From contig JAQGDQ010000310.1 of the NCBI GenBank assembly GCA_030141605.1, positions 178,915 to 242,914 on the forward strand: a stretch of 64,000 nt of DNA. Reading direction: 5' to 3'. This stretch comes from Tubiluchus corallicola. Taxonomy: Eukaryota; Priapulida; Priapulimorpha; Priapulimorphida; Tubiluchidae. Made by a program: the position numbers and the translations under genes. Below are positions 12,095-24,300 of this stretch, piece after piece. The notes under the pieces are model-generated. The model searched no databases. It was given only the letters and a program-made list of their open reading frames with translations, and was not told the origin of the DNA. How positions within the stretch are numbered: position 1 is the stretch's first letter; each line of letters begins with the position of its first letter.

Positions 12095-15000
12095 ATGGAA
12101 GAAAGCAATGAGGAAAGCGATTTGTGGTTGTTTTCTGGACTAACCAGTGATTCAGAGAGAAAAATTTATGATCGACTGGTGATTATAAGAACTAGATATA
12201 CATTCGAGAAAAACGGCTTCAAGAAATTCCGGACTAATGATGGAGTCAAACTTTTATTACCAATTTTGGCACGTCATTCAGAGAAACTTACTGCACTTGC
12301 TCTAAGCATTCTAGGAAACTGTTGCATGGACAGTGAAACTCGAATTGAAGTAAGCATCATGTGAAGAAGCACTTTTTTTATTCATGTGAAGAAGCATAAG
12401 TAAATTCAAGATTGACCACTAGATGACACCAGGAATTTTGCTTTGCCCTATGGCATTGTGTATGTCTTTTGTCTAAAGTCATTTTAAATATTGTTTGTAA
12501 CTTTTTTTAATGACTCACCCCAGTAACTACTACATTGTACCACTAATTCTGCTTGTATGTGCATATTTTTGGTAATAACCTCATTGTGACCTTGACCTTT
12601 TGACATTAATTTGACCTTGGTTATTCTGTAGTTATTAAAATAAGCTCAACTTCCCGAGAGACTTGGCTTTTGCTTCAAAGCTAAAACAGCACAGTATTGT
12701 TTGTTTGCAACATGTACTGATACAAACTTGATATTGAATAATCTGTCTGTCGTAGGCCACAAAGTGTGCCGTATTGCTATTTTGCTAATTTGGTTGTGTC
12801 TTCATCAGCAGCTTAATCTTCGTCTTTGTTTTCGGCAGTAACGTGTATAGGGTAGCATGTAAACATTTGCTAGGAAGGTATAGAAATAACAGAGCATAAT
12901 TATTTGTTACACCAAATTATCTTTCAAACAATAGAGGGACCTGTCATGACCTCAAAATTTAGTGCAGAAGCCCCATGCGCCTCTCCCAGCCTGAATCCTT
13001 GTAGGACGTAATTGGAGCGGTGACCTGAAAACTCTGGGATTATTTTTTTAGATTGAACCGAATGGTCTGGGAATTCACGGGACTTCAACTCCACCAAACA
13101 CACTGGAGCTATCCTGAATAACAAAGTAAACCACTAAGGTGGTGAAAGACTTGCCTTCGACACACAAGCTTGTGAAACATGTGCAAGGTGTACTTGAGGA
13201 TTTTCAGTTCTCTGAGTCACTGCACCAATCGTGCCCCAAGATTTCAGGCTGTACGACACGTGCAGTACTTTGTTTGGAATAAATTGATATATTACTCATT
13301 ACCATCCAATATTAAATGAAACTATACAATGTTAGTTACAAAATACCCAGCAATTGCTGTAAAATTTGGTACTGCTACTGTTTTTTGAATGTACGGTGTT
13401 CCCTCACTTATCTCGGGTGTTCCATTCCAGGCCCACCCGCGATAAGTGAATTTCCGTGAAGTAGGGACACTACTTATTTTAGTAGTTATACATTATTTTT
13501 AAGTCTTTGTAAACCCTCCCCACACTCGTATACATAACCCTTTCCCATTCCCTTAATAACTTTTCCCATACTGTACATGCAACTTTTAAAAAACTTTGCT
13601 TAAATGTTCATAATTGTGTTGTGTACAATCTCACGTCGGCAAGTAGCATCTCAAGCGGGCGCAAGTACTAAATTTCGTTTTTGGTGTGCATTCTTCTGCC
13701 GAATAAATACACTATTTACTGTAAATTATATTATTCTTTTAGTGTTAGAATTAATATTTTTAATCTATATTTTTATACATTTTGTGATTTTTTATGCAAA
13801 ATTCATCAAACCTATACATTACTGTACAATACGTACTACACATATGCAAAAATACTTTAGATGGAGTACCGCAAAAACCTGTGAAACAGCGAAAATACCG
13901 CGATAAATATTTTACATTAATATTTTTAAAAACCCGTGAAACAGCGAGTCCGCGATAAACAAACTGCGAAGTAGTGAAGGAACACTGTATGTTTAAGTTT
14001 TGCAGTAAGGCTATTGTTTATTTTGTATTTATTTTGCAGGTCAGGAGAAGAGGAGGAATAAAGATCTTAGGTCAGTATCAGTGACGGCCCATAGCTAAAA
14101 TTAGTGGGGGTGCTGCTTGAGAAAATTTTTAGCCATTGTTTTAATACTGTGTAAAATGTAACAATCATATATAATTTTAATGATGTAGTTATTTCTAAAG
14201 GTCGGGTGTTGAGCAACCTCTTTTCTTAACTGCAACTTTCTCATGGAGAGACAACTGTGAAAAATTAAGCTGTTGTAGTTCACTTACAATCACAGAACTT
14301 ATTTCTTGGAGATGCAAGGCGTCTATTAGTAAATAATTTATGATTTTAAGCACACAAGCTAAGTTTATATTACTCACATTCAAGAATATGACAGTACTCG
14401 GTAAGCATGTGACAAGTGAAACTTTGTTAGTGACAGTACTTTCTCTGCCTAACAGCACACGCTAACAGTGCAGCGTACAGCGTGTTATCTCAGACATGTG
14501 CGCATGGCTGGGTGCCCACAACAGCCAAACACCACATTGCTTGGGCTGTGAAGCAAATTGTGCTTCCTTCACATGCTCTGGTTCCACACAAGTATGAAGA
14601 AAGATAAGATAAGATAATATTTATTTTCATCGGTATGATATAAAACAGTACATATTTGTAAAACATGAGCTTAAAGCTCGTAAACCGATATCAAACATAA
14701 TGTATATGTGCGATAACGTGGTAATAATATGTACTTCTTAAAATCTTTTGGATGTGAGTAAAGAACTAAAGAAAAAAGACTTATCATATTAAATAATATC
14801 GGTAATACTGAGTGAAAGTAGTGGCGCCGCAAGTCCACAGTACCTATACGCGAGCTGCCACTGGTCAGTATTGAAACGACGGTTACTAACCCCAGAGATG
14901 CAAATAATGCGGCCGTGTATTAACAACAAGTCCATTTGCTTGTCTACAGTTGGCATGTATTTAGAAAGTTTTACAGTTAAACTAAACTTGAGTGTCCAGC

Positions 15001-18000
15001 AAGTTATAAAAGTTGGAATAGCTTATCTAGTTAAAGTGGAAGAAGTGAGGGTACCCTAAAAACATTCCTTACAATGTTGTATTAGTTAGTTAGCATTGCG
15101 CTTACCTGGTCGAAACATTTGCGTAAGTGGAGAAAAATTCCTATTAAATTAATTTAGAATGTTCGTGCCACCTGGTATTGCATCGCCATCCCAGTGTGCA
15201 CCACTGATTCACCAAAAACATTATTGATCTTATTGTCGTGAAGCTCACGATTTCTTTATCTTATTTTTTTTAATTATTAGTTCTTAATTATGATCATTAG
15301 TCATATTATTACATTCTCTTGTTAAAACATTAAAAATCCCACTCAAGAAATTTCAGCTATAAAATAAGTCTATTTCTTTGTATACAGTCTAAACTTTCAT
15401 CCTTGAACTAGTATGCATAACATTTGCCTTCATTGAATTGGTGGCTTCCTTGCTTCATGGAAAATTTTACCTGGGCAGTTGGCTTTCAGAAATCACTTAG
15501 TAAGCCTGTGACTTAAATTGAGAGAGCAATGTATAGTGTTATTAATGATTTATAAAAACAAAGTTGACCTGTATTCTACTTGACCTACTGTCTTCGCACT
15601 TACCTTCAGCACTGCTTCATACTTATTGACAATATAAAATAATTTGTACTTTTGCTTAGTTACTCAAGAGTGCAATATTTATCGATAATGCTATTTATTA
15701 TAATGTAATATATTAGTTGAAACCAGTGTTTTGTGAAATTTAGCTGTTCTAACATTTGCAATTTCTCGTCAACACATTATTATAATTTAGAGTTACACTC
15801 TAATAGATGTATCATGCACCTGTGTTGAGAATTTTCTTTTGATGTAATATAAACGATGTATACGTCTATGCGATATATATATATATATATACGATAGATA
15901 CATATAATACTATGTGTATTTATATATATTTGAAGTAATTCACACTTTTGTTTAGTAAGCAAAAAGTGTGCTTCGAATGCTCTGATTATTTTTCGCTATC
16001 TTATCTAAACTTGTTTCAAATGACTGACCGTCAAAATGGCTGCCCCTACCGGTCAACAGGGGAGTTTAAATGCGGATGTTTTATGTAACATTACTGCTAT
16101 CGCAAGTTCTGTATGCAATAAGACAGCAGTAAGTGTAAGTGATACAAAATTTCAAGATGAATTCTTTAAGCTTTACTTATGAAAAGTGTTTTCTTGTGCT
16201 TTAAGCATTTTTACAATCTGCTTATCACTCACTCCTGTTTAATATTCAAGATCCTGTTAGTAAAAATCACTCTAAGCACACACTAATGAATAATTAAGCA
16301 ACTGAAGTTACTGGACTGATGCGGCAGACGGCTTTGCTTTCCTACACGTCACCTGATGGTTGTAGTCAAGACGCTTACAGTGGTACACTTAACCTTTGAC
16401 CACAACGCACACAACGAAACTGGGAAAAGGTTTATAAATTAGAAATGATTGCAACCACTCGTGCATTATGATTTAATTGCAAACTGTGACAACATCCTCG
16501 CACAGAAGATTTTCCTGATTGCTAATAATTTTCCAAATAAATTGTCTATTTGATGCGCACATTAAATTCCCCTGTTTGCATGATTTACAATCGACAAGCG
16601 CTACAATAACCGCGAGTAAGTGTGACGGGGGGGGGGTGAATTGCAAAACTTATACCTCTCAATTTTAGAGAATGGGAATGCGCCGGGGCTGTGCCAGCAA
16701 TGGTTAGTAGCTTGTTCAACGGTGGGTGTTATAGTCATATTTAGAATTCGGGGCAGAGCTGCGGCACCAAGTGACGGGCGTATCCCCACACCCAACTCCC
16801 GATTTTGTTACATGTTGACAACAAACAAGAAGGGGCGACACCAACAGTTTGGCAAAGTTATTAGGAAATCTCATTTTGTTAGTTATCCACTTGCTTGTAA
16901 CTGAATTGAAATCTCAATGTCATTTAACTAAATAATTAACTTTATTTTACAAGAGCAATTTGCCCTTAATAATTACTCCAACTTCAATGCAATATTTCAA
17001 AGGCGTTATTTAGAAACTCAAAATATTTTATGAATATTTTTACAAATTCAAAACAATTGTTTCAAGCTTCAAAATTTAGTGTCTTATTTACCCATAATTC
17101 TGTTGCTTTCAGTTGACATATTGGCCAACACAAAAAATGAATCGATCGCGAATAGAGCTTGCCGGACTATAGCAAATCTTGCTCAAGATGAGAAAAGTGC
17201 CAAACTGCTCCTAGATGAAGAGGAATCGGTACCGTTTGTAAAAATTTTTGTTTTCATAACAAACTAACATAATTTTCAACAGCAGAAACATTCCACGAGT
17301 GTGTTGCACGTGTTTGCAAAAGCGAAAATTGATGTACATTGCTACTGTAAGATATTCAGTGTGTTGTATTATAACTAGGCAAATTTTAAGGTAAAAATTC
17401 AAATTCCAAATTTACCACTGTGCTCACGCATGAGCTGTCGAACGTACGCACTGTGTCACAAACGAAGACCTGAACTGAGAGATACTGCACCTGTTTTTTG
17501 TGCAATGTGTTGCTGAAATGCAGGCACTACAGCCTATTTAACTAATGAAAAGGTGAAATGAACGTAACATCTAAGAACTAGCCATGCAAATGCGAAATTG
17601 CGTTTGTCTTTTAATAATTCTTTCGCGTAAGTCATTCTTGAAAAAATAGTGTGTTTCCTTTCAATATTTTAAAGAGTAGATTGTTTTGACCTACAGTTTA
17701 AGATTGAGTCTGGTTTTCCTTTAAAGAACAGATCTCAAGTGTTCGTTCATCTCAATCATTACTGATCATTTTTACCTATTGTTTTGTATAACTTACTTCA
17801 AAAAAAACTATAATTAACCGCCTAATGATTTGTTGTGGTAAAGACCTCACTTTCTGAACTTTTTTTGTAAATTTCGGCAAATTCAGCTTTTCAATGTTAT
17901 GAACTGTGACCCAGCCCTTAGAGTAGAGTGCAAACTACCAGCATGCATACATTGAAATACGTAGTACTCATATTTTGTATTATGCGTAAACAGAAACAGC

Positions 18001-18262
18001 CGAACTAAATAACTTTTCGTGTACTGCAGTTGGCAGGGTTAACCTTTTCCTTGCTGTTTTGGTGTACATGTTGGCAGAGTACAGGAAAAAAATGTTGGAC
18101 ATTTCTATTTGATATTGTTAAAAATTTACTGGTTCAAACAGGTTGTGGCAATCATTGTAAGAAAGTTAACGGATAGCAAAGACGAAGGTTTCCAACAGTC
18201 TGCCATCAGGTGCTTGAGACGCTTGGGTGAAAAACGTTCTGATAAACTAAAGGTACAGCTTA

Positions 18263-18356
<94 letters not shown>

Positions 18357-21300
18357 GAGTTTATTTCGTATAAAAATACACAGTTTACAAAGATAAAGAT
18401 GTTAGTAAAACAGGTAATGCGATGTTAGTAAAGTAACATATCTACAGACATTCAACTTTATAATAACCACTCATTGTAGTTCCCTTGTAATTATATTACA
18501 GTATACAGTGTTGTAAGAAGCTATAATTGGTATCTTAAAACAATTTCTAAATGAGTTCTTTACCTTTAATTTTACATTTTCGTTTAGATCTACAGTACAA
18601 CCGTATTTAAATCTTAAATTTACTTGACTGTTATTTACATAGTAGCATAGCTTTGGAATTTTCAATGTGCAAGAGTTTACAATTTTTCTCACAAAGTTTA
18701 ATTTTCGACTATCTATTAAATAATTCGCAGGCATCGTGCCACAAAAATACATTAACAATTTGACGCTTTCATTTTGTCTAAAACTGAATATTTTTCTATA
18801 AGCAGTGTTCCATTTTACCTTAATGGCATTAACTTCATTGTTTGATATACCCCCAATTTCGCATCCGTGTAATAAACGATTATATTATATGACAAAACAC
18901 GATTAGATATGGTTGCCAGACGTCCCTTATATACGGGACATCTCTATTGAATGAGAATGTTGCAATGATTTCACTTTCTTAGAATTTCTTTTTGTTATCT
19001 TTATTGCACATATTAAATAATGATAATATTTCTATGTTGTCTGTTTTCATATGATTTTAATTTTGTTTTCCTTGCAACCCATTAAAATCCTTGCTTAATG
19101 TTTTTAACTTTATACAACATATAGCTGCGAAGATTACGCAAAATTTTTAAATAAATTATTAACGTTTTTACTGCAGAATAAAATCAAGTAGTATGTGTGA
19201 TCGTACCTTCAGGTATTAACCTAAGACCTAGTTCAATGTAAAACAGGTCGTAGTTGTTGTTATACAGTCAACCTCGGATATAAGAGACACCTCCAGACTG
19301 GAAAAAAATCGTCCCTTATAGCCGAAGTTGAGTCAGAACGAGGCTGTATCTGCACGTGACTTTTCTGTACTTTTACCCGTATTTTTATGGATTATTGCTA
19401 CACATTCAGTGCAAACGGTATGTAGGAAGCATCTTCAGTGATGTGAAATGTATGTTACTGCGGAAACCGAGCTGTTCGAAGACCGAGCTTGCGAAAAATT
19501 GAGGTTAAAAATCGATCAATAAAGCTTTGATCATAGGGTCCCTTATATGCGAGGTAATTTACCCGGGTTTCTATTATGCGGGACCTGAAGATATCGTCCC
19601 TTATAACCTAACGTCCCTTATATCCGAGTACCTTATCTACGAAGATTTTTATAAGGAAAAATGTTACGAAAAATCGGGACTGGTGTTGGTGATTCCTTAT
19701 AAGTGAATGTCCCTTATAAGCGAGTACCTTATACCCAAGGTTGACGGTATATTTCTAGTTGTCAATAATAATAGTTATTATTATTGTTAAGTTTGATCTT
19801 CTAGTATTGTATGCTGTTTGTATCTGTCTCTCTGTGAGAGTCATGTAACTATTTTGTTGTTGTTGGCATCCTTCTGTCTCGGAAGACAATGGAGTGTGCG
19901 CCAAGAGAGTCAGTTATTGATCTCATTGATGGAGCTGCAGCGTCGACTGTGGCTGAGCAATCCGATCCTTGAACCACTGGAGTGGCCTCTGGGCAAGGTG
20001 TATGGAAATCTCGAGTTCCCCAGACAACAGCAACCCCCTCTCTTCCTCCCTGGTGTAGTCCAAAGGAAAGCAGAGCGATACGTTTGGCACCAGGTCGGCT
20101 GTAGGATCTGTCGGAGTCAGTGAGCATGCTGCACTGGTCCACCTTCGGGGCTCCACTCCTGATTTGAAAGGTTTACTCCTCTACACATGGCCGTTGGCTG
20201 CTTTTGCAGTTCCTCTGCCTAGTGTCGAGATACAGTGTGAGCTTCCTGCAAGCCTACAGCACCTGGTATTCCTAGGTGATCACCCATCCAAGTACTAACC
20301 AGGCTCTAAGTTGCTTAACTTCGGTGACCAGACGAGAACCGGTGTTTTCAACGTGATATGGCCGTAGTCATGTAACAATGCAAACTGTTTTTATGACATT
20401 TCCAGGTTATAAAGGGCGGAGCAGTAAAAGCCGTAGCAAGTTTTTTAACCTCGGAGAACGATGGAATTGTATCAGCAAGTATGCGAGCACTCGGCCATTT
20501 TCTACACGGTGGTCACCAGTTTTCTACATTGTCAGCTCAGCAGGTGGGCACACCTCCCATAGCAATACAACCTTTAGAAAAAGGGTGGGCCCAACGGAAA
20601 AGCAGCTAAGGGGTCTGGGGAACCCCGACTACCAGTGCATTTTACTGCATTTTACACCATTTTTCTTACTATTTCCTTAAGCAAATTCAATAGTTTAAAA
20701 CTCATTATGTCACCTCAAACTTTTGATTCTTAATTACACACCAATATATTAGTATACACACTAGTGTAGCATATAATTGCGCACAGCGATATCTTTGCCA
20801 AAAAATTCAATTATCACTTTGCCAAACGTTTTTACACTAAAATCATTAATGCAGAACCTTTTCCTCGATATAAGTCATTAAAGGGTATCACTAAACGTTC
20901 CAAAGCTTATAATCCAGAGAAGATATTCACTTGGTGTGCTCTAACTGCCACTATGAAAGGGTGGACCCACCCCCTAAATCCTCCACTGCCTAGAGTTTAT
21001 AAATCTGTGGATAATAAATATTTTTTCTGGTCATTGCAGCTAGTGCGGATCTGAATAGTGTTCTACATTAGCATGATTTTACTTTAAATGAATGATAAAA
21101 CTAGCCACATGTGTAAAATTGACAGCCAAGTAATAAATATATTTTTACAGAACGGATGTTAAAAATACAGGTGATGCGAGTGACCAGCTTGTGGCATATA
21201 TTGTATTAATTAGGGTAAAGGAGTTACATACTTTCTTTGCCAAATACGGACGCTTGTAACAGGCCGCCACACAGCAAAGCCGCCATAGGTGTTTAAACTG

Positions 21301-24300
21301 CAAAGGACACGCTAGCAATACTGGTACTTTTCTGACATAATATGAGGCGAATTCTATTTGTTAAAGAGTATAAGCCTATTGAAAGTAATAGTGAAACTCA
21401 CTTTCATCGCTGTTTAATAAAACCAGCAGAGGAGCAGCAGTAAGTGCTGTTGAGAACACCAAGTCTATTCACAAATCTGCTTAGTCTTGCATCAATGTGA
21501 ATTTCTTAACCGAAGTGCACTGTTATCGTACCAAAACCAATATTTCAGCTGGTGCCCAATGTTTTTATGACTTGAGATTATTTTTATGTGGCGCATTTAT
21601 TCGGTTTATTTATTTATAAACTACGTTTAACGCAAATACTAATAAACAAAGATTATAAGCGGAATTGCGCATGTTATATTAAAAACAATTGTGTTTTTAT
21701 TTGCCAACAAACATGTATTTCGCAGCCCATTGCAGGTTGCTTCCTCGTGTAAACATTAGCAATGTGCAACATTCTTCGAAATTCAAAATCATTGAATAGC
21801 ATTGACAATTCAGAAAAATGCCATCTCTTTGACCGCTATTGTTATTACAGAAATTTGATAATATCCGTGGTTCTGTGTAGAATATTTTATTAGTTTTATT
21901 AGTATTTTCGATAATAAATGCCAAACATATTAAACTCTTATGTTTATTGCAGTTTGCTATATGATTGTCTCGCAGTTCTTTGCCACTTTCTCCTCTGCTT
22001 CTAGCTGTTTCTTCTTGATGCAATCAGCTGCACATTATTTGTACAAACTATTTGTGCTACAAATTACAAGAAATTATTTTGAAGTATTTTGAAAAATGCT
22101 TGTTCGTTTTTGGTGTGTCAGGTTCTGGAATCTGGGAATTTATCAGTTCTCCTGGATTTATGCAAAGGGGAAACATCTTCCGTACAACAGCATGCAGCTG
22201 CGGCACTCCTCAAACTTACACGATGCACGAGTGTTCGACCAGCCCTCTGCACGGCTGGTGCTCTGGACTACTTCATCGAACAGGTATGCAATGTTAATCA
22301 TGTGCATTTTGTGTCTTATTACCGTATTTTCCCATGTATAAGAGACCCTTGTGTATAAGAGACCCCTTCAATTTTTAGGCAAAAATTCTGGAAAAAAGTT
22401 TTTTGGTAATGAATAACTTTATTCATCATAGAAATCATTAAATTAAGCAGAGAGCTTATGCAGATGCGTTGATTGGCTGCAGAACAATCGATTTCTCTCC
22501 AATACCAAAGAGACATTTAAAAAAATAATAACTTACCCGGTACATTAATTTTATCATTAGAATTTAGCCATGGAGAAGATTTATTGAAAGGAAACTATAA
22601 TTATTCGAAATAAAACAGTTGTAGAGCACTTATTTCTTTAAAATCATTAGTGTCACAATTTATGCATCTTATTGAAAAGACTTACTCCCATGTATAAGAG
22701 ACCCCCTATTTTTAAAGTGAAAATTCTGAGCAAAAAAGGGTCTCTTATACACGGGAAAATACGGTAGTTGATATAATGTGATTCCAAAACCATTCTTAAG
22801 TTTAAATGGCTGAAGTGACAGGTGTGTTTATGGGACTAACAGATTTTTTGAAATCTCGCAGAATTTGTCATAAACTCGGCCTGTATCTAGACCTGTACTT
22901 TTCTATACTTTTACCCATATTTTTATGGATTATTGCTACACATTCAGTGCAAACGGTATGTAGGAAGCTCCTTCAATGATGCGATACGTATGTGACCGCG
23001 GAAACCCGAGCTGTTTGAAGGCCGAATTTGCGAAAAATTGAGGTTAAAAATCGATCAATTTCGCTTTGATCATAGGGTCCCTTACACGAGAGGTAATTTA
23101 TTTGGGTTTCTATTACGCGGGACCTGAAGATATCGTCCTTTATAACCGAAAGTCCTTTATATCCGAATACCTTATATACGAAGATTTTTATAAGGGAAAA
23201 GATTACGAAAAATCGTATTACGACCAGTGTTGGTGGTCCCTTATAAGCGAGTACCTTATACCTGAGGTTGACTGTACTATATTAACTAACGTTTTTTTCA
23301 GGTTGACAGCAGGAAGGAAGAGGTATTCGTTTATGCTCTCTGCCTGTGCGGTAAAGATTCTGTCACTCGCGTGAAAATGCGCGAGGGGAAGGGACTGCAG
23401 CTCTTACTCGGTCTTCTTCATAATCCAGCACTCGAATCCATGCACAAACTGGTCATGGATGGATTGTCGTGTTTTATATATGACGAAAAGAGCCTAGATG
23501 TCATGCTGCGGAATAACTTTGTAGACTATCTGATCGACGTGCTGAACTCGGCAGTGAGAAATAGCAGAGCCGACCGGGGGACAACACAGCAAAATGATAG
23601 TCTTGGCTTTGATACCAGCCATTTGGAAGAACCTGATGTGATCAATGGAAATCTAGAGTGTGAGATTAGTGACAGTGCAAATCAGAGAACTGTCGAATAT
23701 GAAAGTAAGCGGTGCCAAAGCAAAAACAACAAAACGATTGCCAATGAAGGTACAATTACTGAAAATGTTGAAGTTGACGATGGCAAGGAAGAACATGGTG
23801 TCACGGACAAAGATGATACAAATCTCAGCGAACAGGCAAAAAGCTGCAGCAACATCAGAAAATCTCCCGTCTTTCGCATTGACAGTCCAACGTATCAAGA
23901 GAGCTGTCGGCAAAGAGAGGCGGAAAACTTGGAGCGCAGTCCGCTGTGCTTTGTGGATTCAGTATGGAGCCCGAATTCGTCCGTTTGGTATTCTCCGGAC
24001 AGATCGCCAGATGAGTCATCCCTTTCCCCTTTTTCTCCAAGGAGTTATTCAAGTCCTAGTCTATGTGCATTAAGTCCAGGAGGGTCTTCTCTGTACTCAC
24101 CTGTTGCCTCACCTGGTGAACTTAGTCCTGCCTATTCTAATGAGATGTTGCCATTTGTGTGGTCTCCACCTGTTAGTCCTGGGTCTATTTCCAATCATAG
24201 CAATGAAGCTTTACATTGGTCGCCAGTTCACGAGGTAAATGCAAGTGAAAATGATGATGATGATGCTGATCAAGAGTACTTGTCAAATCATTCAACATCA

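Noticed and set aside
20250-20369. Functional 5S rRNA gene
   Set aside because: Single copy, followed by a SINE-like body and tail, with a truncated relative sharing its flank; a SINE head is more likely.
23660-24073. 137-codon ORF inside ARMC5 exon 7
   Set aside because: Frame-shifted shadow of the ARMC5 coding sequence.
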